The notes beneath the pieces were generated by a model. That model saw nothing but the letters and a program-made list of their open reading frames with translations, did not search any database and was not told the DNA's origin. This document shows positions 15,446 to 21,769 of a DNA stretch of 21,769 nucleotides, one piece after another. Every line of letters starts with the position of its first letter. Within the stretch, counting starts at the first letter, position 1. A program made the translations under genes and the position numbers. The stretch lies in contig JBBIRB010000045.1 of assembly GCA_037442025.1 (NCBI GenBank), positions 1-21,769 on the forward strand, read 5' to 3'. Source of the DNA: UBA2287 sp037442025 (GTDB lineage Bacteria; Bacteroidota; Bacteroidia; Bacteroidales; Tenuifilaceae).

Positions 15446-16467
15446 TCGAAAAGGGTACCTTGCTTTGTAATATTTTCTATCCCAAGGTGTTTTAAAGCGT
15501 TTAGGGTAATTTCTCGTCCTCGGGGTGTTCTGTTCAAAAAGCCCTCTTTTATTAAAAAAGGCTCATATACTTCTTCAATTGTTCCACTGTCTTCGCCTAC
15601 TGCTGTTGATAATGTATTTAATCCAACGGGACCTCCATTAAATTTATTAATTATGGTAAGAAGTATTTTATTATCCATTTCATCTAATCCTCTTTTATCG
15701 ATACTCAAAGCATCGAGAGCAAATTGAGTAATTGAATAATCGATACTTCCTGTTCCCTTTACCTGAGCAAAATCTCTTACACGACGCAATAATGCATTAG
15801 CTATACGTGGTGTTCCTCTGCTTCTTAAAGCAATTTCTTCTGCAGCCTTTTCTTCAATAGAAATATTTAGAATTCGAGCCGAACGCTTTACAATTTTGCA
15901 TATTGTGCTAACATTGTAATACTCCAGAAGCGCCTTTATTCCGAATCGGGCGCGTAGCGGACTAGTAAGTAAACCACTTCGGGTTGTTGCACCTACAAGA
16001 GTAAAGGGGTTTAACTTTATTTGAATACTTCTTGCACTTGGTCCTTTGTCAATTAAAATATCAATACAAAAGTCCTCCATAGCAGAATATAAATACTCTT
16101 CAACAATAGGAGATAGCCGATGTATTTCATCGATAAACAGAACATCCCCCTCATCAAGATTAGTTAGAAGACCGGCTAAATCGGCAGGTTTATCGAGTAC
16201 GGGGCCACTTGTTATCTTTAAACTAACGTCCATTTCCTTGGCTATTATATTTGCCAAGGTTGTTTTACCTAATCCCGGAGGTCCATGTAAAAGAACATGA
16301 TCTAAAGTATCGCCTCTGAACTTTGCGGCCTGAACAAAAACTTTTAAATTTTCTACAATCTTCTCCTGTCCAGAAAAATCGGAAAAATTATCTGGTCGAA
16401 CCTTTTTCTCCAGATCCTTTTCGCTTTCTGTTAAACTACTACTTCTTAAAATATTAGGGTCGTTCAT
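15442..16467 (-). CDS. ruvB: Holliday junction branch migration helicase RuvB
   Basis: RuvB is the hexameric AAA+ motor that, with RuvA, drives branch migration of Holliday junctions. The 341-residue length is normal. The Walker A motif is GPPGLGKTTLA, Walker B is VLFIDEIHRL, sensor 1 is GATTRSG, and LTSPLRARFG follows. The C-terminal winged-helix domain is visible near KFNGGPVGLNTLSTAVGED and IKEGFLNRTPRGREIT. The gene starts 9 bp after nadA, so the two form an operon. Its TAA shares three bases with the stop of the convergent crp-like gene. No ruvA or ruvC is nearby. Confidence 0.98.
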   Translation of the reverse strand: MNDPNILRSSSLTESEKDLEKKVRPDNFSDFSGQEKIVENLKVFVQAAKFRGDTLDHVLLHGPPGLGKTTLANIIAKEMDVSLKITSGPVLDKPADLAGLLTNLDEGDVLFIDEIHRLSPIVEEYLYSAMEDFCIDILIDKGPSARSIQIKLNPFTLVGATTRSGLLTSPLRARFGIKALLEYYNVSTICKIVKRSARILNISIEEKAAEEIALRSRGTPRIANALLRRVRDFAQVKGTGSIDYSITQFALDALSIDKRGLDEMDNKILLTIINKFNGGPVGLNTLSTAVGEDSGTIEEVYEPFLIKEGFLNRTPRGREITLNALKHLGIENITKQGTLFD

Positions 16468-16476
16468 TCAAATTAT

Positions 16477-17481
16477 TTAAATAATTCCTAGTTTTTTCGA
16501 TAGTTCTAGCATCCTTTCAATTGGTTTTCGTGCTCTTTCAATAATATTCTCTTCAACATGAACTTCGGGTTGTTCGTTTTGTAAAGCTAAGTAAATTTTT
16601 TTAAGAGTTATAAGTTTCATAAAAGAACACTCGTTGCAACCACAACTACTATCTTTTGGCGGAGCAGCTATAAATATTTTATCGGGGCAAGCCTTCTGCA
16701 TCTGATGAAGTATACCCCACTCTGTAGCAACTATGTATTTTGTATTCGGGTCGGTTTGAACATATTTTAGCAGTTCCGAGGTTGATCCAATATAATCGGA
16801 AACCAAAAGAATGGGCTTCTGGCATTCGGGATGCGAAATAAGCTTGGCTTCGGGATTCTCCTTTTTTATTTCTAATATTCTTTCCAACGAAAATTCCTCG
16901 TGAACATGGCATGCACCATCCCAAATAACCATATTTTCCCTTCGGGTTATTCGCTTTATGTAGTTTCCTAAATTTCTATCGGGGGCAAAAATGAGTTTTT
17001 CGTCCTTTCTAAAACTTTCTACTATTTGAACTGCATTACTCGAAGTACAACAAAGATCGGACATGGATTTTATTTCTGCAGTTGTGTTAACATAAGTAAT
17101 AACAGTGTGATTAGGATGCTCATCAATAAATTTTTTAAATTCATCGGGAGGACAAGAATCAGCTAAACTACAACCAGCATTTAAATCGGGAATAAGAACT
17201 TTCTTTTCTGGAGAAAGAATTTTGGCTGTTTCAGCCATAAAATGAACACCAGCAAAAACAATAATTTCAGCATCTACTTTGGCTGCTCTTTCAGATAGGC
17301 CTAAACTATCGCCAATATAATCGGCTATATCCTGAACATCCGCTTGTTGGTAATAGTGTGCCAAAATAATGGCGTTTTTCTCTTTCTTCAGCTTGTTAAT
17401 TTCGCTAATTAAATCGAAATTTAAGGGAAGAGGAGAATCGATGAATCCTTTTTCAAATTTTTTGTTTTTTTCAACAACCAT
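16477..17481 (-). CDS. nadA: Quinolinate synthase NadA
   Basis: NadA condenses iminoaspartate with dihydroxyacetone phosphate to make quinolinate, the NAD precursor; it carries a [4Fe-4S] cluster. The 334-residue length matches. Hallmarks are ILAHYYQQADVQDIADYIGD near residue 40, NAGCSLADSCP, YVNTTAEIKS, FAPDRNLGNYI, and SHPECQKPILLVSDYIGST. Cluster ligands by alignment would be Cys104, Cys191 (in WDGACHVHE) and one Cys of DSSCGCNEC (280-285). The other pathway genes nadB and nadC are absent. It begins at the ATG at 17481 after a long AT-rich spacer and leads the nadA-ruvB operon. Confidence 0.97.
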   Translation of the reverse strand: MVVEKNKKFEKGFIDSPLPLNFDLISEINKLKKEKNAIILAHYYQQADVQDIADYIGDSLGLSERAAKVDAEIIVFAGVHFMAETAKILSPEKKVLIPDLNAGCSLADSCPPDEFKKFIDEHPNHTVITYVNTTAEIKSMSDLCCTSSNAVQIVESFRKDEKLIFAPDRNLGNYIKRITRRENMVIWDGACHVHEEFSLERILEIKKENPEAKLISHPECQKPILLVSDYIGSTSELLKYVQTDPNTKYIVATEWGILHQMQKACPDKIFIAAPPKDSSCGCNECSFMKLITLKKIYLALQNEQPEVHVEENIIERARKPIERMLELSKKLGII

Positions 17482-17980
17482 TAATATAAAATAAAGTTAA
17501 AATTTAAAAAAATCGATGATGATGATAGTCGGTTAATACGGTTAAAAAAAAACGAAAGTTTCGCTTGCAAAGTTGGCTATTAAATAACAGATAACAAATT
17601 TTTAACAGGTTAAAACAAAAAACAGAATTGAAAATGAGAATTTTGCTACAGTTATTAACAAACGGTTAGTACAAATGGTTCTAATAAATTGAATGAATTT
17701 TAGCACCCCCCAATCGGTTAAAAAGATGGTTTAAAAATGGGGAAAAAAGCAGTTTTCTTTTTATTGTTTTTATATAAAAATTTTTATACAAGTAGCAATT
17801 CATGAAAGTCAAATGAATTTTTGCTTTTATTGTTCACACAAATTAACAGTATGTTAACACTTGCATTAACAGCAGGAAGAAGAAATGCAACTGCGGACAG
17901 ATTAGGTTAACATTTTGCCTGCACAAAAAAAGAACTTAAATTTAGGCACAAAAAATAAATTTAACCTAAACCTTAATATC
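17482..17980. other. AT-rich non-coding spacer between nadA and pepP with GGTTAA repeats
   Basis: About 500 bp without a gene, divergent between nadA and pepP, so it should hold both promoters. I find five copies of GGTTAA, all in the same orientation (17531, 17540, 17608, 17716, 17905), plus GGTTAG at 17664. A 16-bp AT palindrome, TATAAAAATTTTTATA, lies at 17773-17788, and ATTAACA-type motifs occur around 17840-17870. No DnaA-box cluster, tRNA or clear terminator is visible. Confidence 0.6.
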
Positions 17981-19372
17981 ATGTTTAAAGGCCAAGTATA
18001 CACCGAACGCAGACTGAAGCTTCGGAAGAAGATTCGCTCGGGAATTATAGTTATTCATGGCAACACCGAATCGCCCATGAATTACCCTAAAAACACCTAT
18101 CGTTTTAGGCAGGATAGCAATTTTCTATACTATTTCGGTCTCAATTTGCCTAATATGGTGGGCGTTATCGATATTGAAGACGGAAAGGATTGTATATACG
18201 GAAACGACTTCGATTTGGACGATATAATATGGATGGGCCCTCAACCCACCGTGAACGAGCTGGCCCAAAAGGTTGGGGTACTTTGCACACATCCCCTGAA
18301 GGATCTCGCATCAACCATTCAAAGGGCAATAAAAAACGGTCGAAGAATACATTTTCTCCCTCAGTATCGCGCTCAAAATATTCTTTCATTCGAAAGGTTA
18401 ATGGGAATTCACCCTTCGCTTATTGCCAAATATGCATCGGACGAATTAGTGAAGGCCGTTGTGAGCATGCGCTCAATAAAAGAGGAGTGTGAAATTGTGG
18501 AGCTCGACAAGGCCTGCGATATTGGATATCAGATGCATGTAGCTGCCATGAAAATGGCAAAACCCGGCGTAAGCGAGCAAGAAATTGCAGGGGTTATCGA
18601 GGGCATATCCATTTCTCTGGGGCGCATGCCTTCGTTTCCTGTTATTCTTTCGCAGAACGGCGAAACGCTGCATAACCACGATCACTCACAGGTTTTGCAA
18701 TTGGGACGAATGCTGCTTACCGACGCAGGAGCGGAATCGAACTCCTACTACTCGTCGGATTTTACCAGAACCTACCCGGTGGGAGGCGTGTTTTCGCAGC
18801 AGCAGCGCGACATATATAATATAGTTCTGAACGCCAACAACAAGGCAATAGCGCTTTGCAAACCCGGCGTAACATACCAAAGCATTCACCTCGAAGCGGC
18901 CAAAGTAATTGCCGGAGGATTAATGGACCTGGGCTTAATGAAAGGAAACATTGATGAAGCAGTAGCTAATGGCGCACACGCCATGTTTTTTCCTCACGGA
19001 TTAGGCCACATGTTGGGGCTCGATGTTCACGACATGGAAGATTTGGGAGAAAACTTTGTGGGTTACGACGATGAGGTGTCCCGAATAGACCAGTTTGGAA
19101 CCGCATATTTGCGCCTTGGAAGGCGTTTGCAACAGGGCTTTGTTTTGACCGTTGAGCCAGGCATTTACTTCATTCCTCAGCTTATTCAGAAGTGGAAAAG
19201 CGAAAAAATAAACAGCGCCTTTATTAACTATGCTAAAGCAGAGGAATATATAGGTTTTGGTGGAATTCGACTTGAAGACGATGTTTTAATAACCGAAAGC
19301 GGTAGCCGCTTACTGGGCTCTAAGCGGGTACCCATTACCATTGAAGAGGTCGAGAAAACCATAAAGGGATAG
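17981..19372 (+). CDS. pepP: Xaa-Pro aminopeptidase (aminopeptidase P, M24B)
   Basis: Aminopeptidase P removes the N-terminal residue from peptides with proline in second position, using two divalent metals. An AMP_N-type domain (about 1-165) precedes the pita-bread catalytic domain. The metal ligands are visible: the two Asp in LLTDAGAESNSYYSSDFTRT, the His in HGLGHMLGLDVHD, the Glu in TVEPGIYF and the Glu in GGIRLEDDVLI. I use the ATG at 17981 (MFKGQVYTERR), giving 463 residues; the frame is open 22 codons further, but that stretch is Lys/Asn-rich and leader-like. Base composition is about 50% G+C, well above the preceding genes. A strong terminator follows directly. It stands alone as a transcription unit. 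Confidence 0.95.
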   Translation: MFKGQVYTERRLKLRKKIRSGIIVIHGNTESPMNYPKNTYRFRQDSNFLYYFGLNLPNMVGVIDIEDGKDCIYGNDFDLDDIIWMGPQPTVNELAQKVGVLCTHPLKDLASTIQRAIKNGRRIHFLPQYRAQNILSFERLMGIHPSLIAKYASDELVKAVVSMRSIKEECEIVELDKACDIGYQMHVAAMKMAKPGVSEQEIAGVIEGISISLGRMPSFPVILSQNGETLHNHDHSQVLQLGRMLLTDAGAESNSYYSSDFTRTYPVGGVFSQQQRDIYNIVLNANNKAIALCKPGVTYQSIHLEAAKVIAGGLMDLGLMKGNIDEAVANGAHAMFFPHGLGHMLGLDVHDMEDLGENFVGYDDEVSRIDQFGTAYLRLGRRLQQGFVLTVEPGIYFIPQLIQKWKSEKINSAFINYAKAEEYIGFGGIRLEDDVLITESGSRLLGSKRVPITIEEVEKTIKG

Positions 19373-19377
19373 AATAG

Positions 19378-19401
19378 AAAAGGGGCCTGGGCCCCTTTTT
19401 T
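19378..19401 (+). terminator. Rho-independent terminator after pepP
   Basis: A 9-bp stem AAAAGGGGC/GCCCCTTTT with a CTGG loop ends in six T residues (19396-19401), six bases after the pepP stop. On the minus strand the same stem ends in four T residues, so it may also stop the convergent gene that ends at 19429. Confidence 0.9.
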
Positions 19402-19428
19402 AGTTTTGTTGTTTGGCTAATTTGGCAT

Positions 19429-20319
19429 TTACTTAAGCATGAAGTCGCCAGCACCCACAAGGAAGCCATCTAAATAAACCGAAACTTCGTACTTTCCTTT
19501 CACCAATTCGCCATTATTATCGTAAAAAATGCACAAGTCGACATCCTGATTTTGGTAGTCAACCTCGCGACGAGCAGAAAAAACCACCTTTTCTCCTTCA
19601 AAATCGAACAAATCCGACGATGATTTGGCAAGAATAAAGCCGTCGGGACCTAAAATGCGGATATAGGCGAATCGGTTCCCTGCCTTTGCAATGCTATTTT
19701 CGGTAAGCGTAAAGCAAACCCTAATTTTTTCAACACGGCTGGCGCGCGTAACGTCGTTGCCCCGGCGGTTAAGGGGGGTTGTAACCACATTGCGGGCACG
19801 AATTACCGATCCCTTGGCAACGGTGGAGCTAAGTTCTTCTGTACGTTGTTCTAACCCCTCAATGGTTTTTTTACTGGTTATAACCTCCTGTTTTACCTTA
19901 ATATTTTCGGCAATTAGCTTTTGGTTTAGCGTGTTGAGCGAGTCGATTTCAACAACCATGTGGCGCAGAATGGCCCTGAGGGTTCCCAGCTCCTTTTGGT
20001 ATTCCTTAATTTCAGCGAAGCTTACCTGCCGAACGCGCTTTAATTCCCTATAAAGTTTTTCAGCTCTTTCCTGCTCTTCCTGCAATTTCAGGTTAAGCGA
20101 AGCATTATCGGTTTCCAGCTCGTTGTATTCCTGCATAACCTTTTTAAGGTTCTCGGCAATAGTGTCCTTTTCAGCATTCAGTTGAATCTGAATTTTTTCA
20201 GAACTTTTTCGTTCCGAAAAGTACATCCACCCAACACCCACTAAAAAAAAGGCGAGCACAACTATAAGTGCGCTTAAAAAAGCAATGGCCTTGCTCGAAC
20301 CGCTCAATTTGGTCTCCAT
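19429..20319 (-). CDS. Membrane-anchored coiled-coil protein of unknown function
   Basis: I do not recognise a named family. The 296-residue product from the ATG at 20319 (METKLSGSSK) has one hydrophobic segment near the N-terminus (about 10-33, AIAFLSALIVVLAFFLVGVG) and a long Glu/Lys/Leu coiled coil (about 36-165). A Ser/Thr/Arg-rich linker leads to a probable beta-sandwich domain (about 198-296; KIRVCFTLTENS, RFAYIRILGPDGFI, GKYEVSVYLDGFLVG). Topology would place most of the protein outside the cytoplasm or, less likely, inside. The frame is open to 20367, but the promoter element at 20347-20354 lies downstream of that start, so the shorter form is preferred. Convergent with pepP. Confidence 0.85.
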   Translation of the reverse strand: METKLSGSSKAIAFLSALIVVLAFFLVGVGWMYFSERKSSEKIQIQLNAEKDTIAENLKKVMQEYNELETDNASLNLKLQEEQERAEKLYRELKRVRQVSFAEIKEYQKELGTLRAILRHMVVEIDSLNTLNQKLIAENIKVKQEVITSKKTIEGLEQRTEELSSTVAKGSVIRARNVVTTPLNRRGNDVTRASRVEKIRVCFTLTENSIAKAGNRFAYIRILGPDGFILAKSSSDLFDFEGEKVVFSARREVDYQNQDVDLCIFYDNNGELVKGKYEVSVYLDGFLVGAGDFMLK

Positions 20320-20346
20320 TTCTATTAGGTTTTTGTAAATAAACGG

Positions 20347-20354
20347 CAAATATA
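20347..20354 (-). promoter_or_regulatory. -7 promoter element for the coiled-coil membrane protein
   Basis: On the minus strand TATATTTG, followed by C, matches the Bacteroidota -7 consensus TAnnTTTG exactly. No clear -33 TTTG sits at the ideal distance; one lies 23 bp upstream. Predicted transcription start near 20340, about 20 nt before the ATG at 20319. Confidence 0.5.
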
Positions 20355-20484
20355 GAAAAAATTGCACGAGGCTCGACCAAACAAAAATGCGCCCACGAAG
20401 CTTTAAGGTTTATTTTTGTTGCCCGATAAACGAAACAGTAAAAAAGTTCTTCTATTACTTACGCATAAGGTTGTCTCTAGGGTC

Positions 20485-20513
20485 CTCTGTGTTTCTCTGT
20501 GAACAACTCTGTG
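20485..20513 (+). repeat. CTCTGTG short-period repeat (degenerate intergenic repeat)
   Basis: CTCTGTG occurs at 20485, 20495 and 20507, with spacings of 10 and 12 bp. Read on the other strand it gives the spurious peptide pattern HRETQR, which I recall from false ORFs made by a dispersed intergenic repeat in environmental Bacteroidota genomes. Genome-wide copy number cannot be seen here. Confidence 0.6.
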
Positions 20514-20590
20514 GGGCTCGGTGTAATTTTTAAATTTAACTTCTGAAACAACCTCAAATGTTTTGTTACAACTGGTCTTCCCGCCAGAAC

Positions 20591-20623
20591 GCCTGCCAGC
20601 CGGCATAGGTAGGGAGGGCAGGC
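20591..20623. repeat. GC-rich palindromic (REP-like) element
   Basis: GCCTGCC (20591-20597) pairs with GGCAGGC (20617-20623) across a 19-nt loop containing GCCGGC. It stands out in AT-rich non-coding DNA. It could be a REP-like mobile palindrome or the stem of a small RNA; no T-run follows, so it is not a terminator. Confidence 0.5.
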
Positions 20624-20989
20624 AACCCCGATTTTGACAGCTATATCCAACAGCCGCACATACCTTATTAATACACGACCGAATTCGGGCACAAGAATAT
20701 ATAGAAAAAACATATAACTCTGTATAACAGTAAAATAGAGAGTTGGGCACAAGGATTGATAAGAAGAAGCGAATTAATGCACCCCATAAGAAAACGGGCA
20801 CTTATTAACAATTATTTTAATCATTTCAGAAGCAACGTTTATCAGTAAAAGTGGGGCAGTAATGGAAAGGTTGTTAACAAACTACAATAAGTTAACGTAA
20901 TAAAGGGTGTTGTGAATAAAAAAAATAATTAATATTGCAAACCCAAAACAAAGAGAACAAAGAAGTTACAGCTACAAACACAAACAATA

Positions 20990-21027
20990 GGGTTAAACAA
21001 CCCGGGAACGGCAGGCCGCAGGGCGGC
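20990..21027 (+). promoter_or_regulatory. Two-hairpin leader upstream of the secreted-protein gene
   Basis: GGGTT(AAAC)AACCC at 20990-21003 is followed by GCCGC(AGG)GCGGC at 21015-21027, 80 nt before the ATG at 21107. Neither stem is followed by a T-run. In a long AT-rich 5' leader such hairpins could stabilise the mRNA of an abundant protein; this is inference. Confidence 0.4.
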
Positions 21028-21106
21028 TTAAAGTTTCAAAAATCAACATAATTTTCTACAGAATAAATTAATCAACCACAATTACTTACAACTAAATTTT
21101 TACACT

Positions 21107-21769
21107 ATGAAAAAATCGACTTTGATGAAAATGGCGCTCGCAGCAGTTGCTATGTTCGTTTTTGTTGGGCTGAATGCTCAGATCCTTACCAACTATCAAA
21201 ATGTTGCTGAGGATATTTATCAAACCGCAGGAAAAACCTTCCGTGTATACGTTATGCCCGACTTGGTTTATAGCCCTGGCTATAATACAGCAACCAACTC
21301 TCCCCTTGGCGCAGCAGCACGTTGGACGTGGACTTACCCTGCAGGACTAACCACAGGAGCACCCGCCACAGGTACTCCAGCCAACCAGAACTGGGTTGAG
21401 TTTACCAACCCCGGAGTTGGTGGCCCATTTGCACTAACAGTAGTTGAATCAACCACCCTGGGTATTGGTTGTGCTGATGCAACACCAGAAACTAGAAACA
21501 TTTACGTTATTGCTGCTCCAACAGCAACCATTACTTCAGCAGCACTTACCCAATTCTGTGGAAATACTGCAGCACAATCCGTTGCAATGAGTTTCACCGA
21601 GAATGTTCCTGCCGCTTTTGCCGCTTATGCTTTTGCCGTAACCGAAGTAGTAGAAACCATTGACCCATCAGATGCTGTTATCGCATCAGTTTCATCAAAC
21701 ACAACTTTTGTTAACTTCCCAACCACAGGTAAACTAAAAGCGCCAACGCTAGTAGGTGCTGCTTCTCCT
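21107..21769 (+). CDS. Secreted cell-surface-type protein, N-terminal part (cut by window end)
   Basis: An open frame of 221 codons starts at the ATG at 21107 and runs off the window in frame. The product begins with a clear Sec signal peptide (MKKSTLMKMALAAVAMFVFVGLNAQ, cleavage probably after NA). The mature part is rich in Ala, Thr, Pro and Val and looks beta-structured: FRVYVMPDLVYSPGYN, ARWTWTYPAGLTTGAP, NWVEFTNPGVGGPFALTVVE, and NIYVIAAPTATITSA. This recalls large PKD/Ig-like surface proteins of marine Bacteroidota, which often end in a type IX secretion signal; that end is outside the window. Codon choice is richer in G+C than most neighbours and favours ACC, GCA and GTT, as in a highly expressed gene. 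A 5' leader of over 100 nt is likely. Exact role unknown. Confidence 0.85.
   Translation, partial: MKKSTLMKMALAAVAMFVFVGLNAQILTNYQNVAEDIYQTAGKTFRVYVMPDLVYSPGYNTATNSPLGAAARWTWTYPAGLTTGAPATGTPANQNWVEFTNPGVGGPFALTVVESTTLGIGCADATPETRNIYVIAAPTATITSAALTQFCGNTAAQSVAMSFTENVPAAFAAYAFAVTEVVETIDPSDAVIASVSSNTTFVNFPTTGKLKAPTLVGAASP

Larger units (their letters stand above)
20368..21106. other. Long non-coding region with dispersed-repeat-like sequence
   Basis: Nearly 740 bp with no credible gene. The minus-strand open frames here have no start context, no recognisable domain and read through repeat sequence (for example TEPHRVVHRETQR), so I reject them. From left to right it holds the CTCTGTG repeats, a GC-rich palindromic element, a featureless AT-rich stretch from about 20630 to 20980, and two small hairpins in the probable leader of the secreted-protein gene at 21107. 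Confidence 0.65.

Noticed and set aside
17515..17526. Four tandem GAT units upstream of nadA
   Set aside because: Too short to be a phase-variable tract with confidence and too common by chance.
17482..17980. Chromosomal origin (oriC) in the AT-rich nadA-pepP spacer
   Set aside because: No cluster of DnaA boxes (TTATNCACA) is visible and dnaA is not adjacent; AT-richness alone is not evidence.
17915..17980. N-terminal extension of PepP by 22 residues
   Set aside because: The stretch is Lys/Asn-rich low-complexity sequence typical of an AT-rich leader, and the family N-terminus aligns with the ATG at 17981.
18190..18492. 100-codon plus-strand open frame inside pepP
   Set aside because: Out-of-frame shadow of a well-supported, full-length pepP.
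20320..20367. Upstream ATG for the coiled-coil membrane protein
   Set aside because: The exact -7 promoter element lies between this ATG and the preferred one, so the longer form would not be on the main transcript.
20403..20801. Minus-strand open frame of 132 codons
   Set aside because: It reads through the CTCTGTG repeat and the GC-rich palindrome, shows no domain or start context and has an overlapping rival frame; treated as non-coding.
20911..20919. DnaA-box-like TGTGAATAA
   Set aside because: A single copy in AT-rich sequence is expected by chance; no further boxes nearby.

Overview
The window comes from a low-GC member of the Bacteroidota, probably a Bacteroidales/Marinilabiliales-type organism; I cannot fix the genus by eye. 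Supporting signs are the housekeeping gene neighbourhoods (flippase-dut-TPR-lipoprotein-EnvC and ATPase-ybeY-mnmG), lipoproteins with short N-terminal lipoboxes, near-absence of strong Shine-Dalgarno sequences, and TAnnTTTG-type -7 promoter elements. Almost everything is core chromosome. I see no rRNA, tRNA, CRISPR array, prophage or complete insertion sequence.

Layout. From 12.7 kb down to 0.2 kb everything is on the minus strand, with tiny gaps or overlaps: O-antigen-type flippase, dut, TPR lipoprotein, a short lipoprotein, EnvC-like M23 protein, a short gap, then RsbW-like ATPase, ybeY and mnmG; after a 65-bp gap come adenine deaminase, a CysP/PiT-type anion permease and uvrC. A divergent promoter region at 12.7-12.83 kb separates this block from a plus-strand group: cyclophilin lipoprotein, pheS and a Crp/Fnr regulator. 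The regulator converges on ruvB so tightly that the stop codons overlap; ruvB lies behind nadA on the minus strand. A ~500-bp AT-rich spacer rich in GGTTAA repeats precedes pepP (plus), which ends in a strong hairpin terminator facing a minus-strand coiled-coil membrane protein. The last ~790 bp before the final gene are non-coding and hold dispersed-repeat-like sequence. The window ends inside a secreted protein with a signal peptide (21107 onward).

Most notable signal. The mnmG-ade gap holds two palindromes matching the bacterial chromosomal centromere parS, the ParB/Spo0J site. One is an exact 16-bp consensus match, TGTTTCACGTGAAACA (4742-4757), nested in a 26-bp perfect palindrome. The other is a close variant 37 bp away (4705-4720). 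With mnmG (gidA), a gene often near oriC, this suggests an origin-proximal chromosomal region and a ParB-loading centre sitting directly on the ade 5' leader.

How the genes work together. The long minus block combines envelope work (flippase, lipoproteins, amidase activator), nucleotide hygiene (dUTPase, adenine deaminase), RNA maturation and modification (YbeY, MnmG) and DNA repair (UvrC). The other groups cover protein folding, tRNA charging, recombination (RuvB), NAD synthesis (NadA) and peptide turnover (PepP). From about 17.9 kb the sequence is visibly richer in G+C than most of the 5-17.5 kb stretch.
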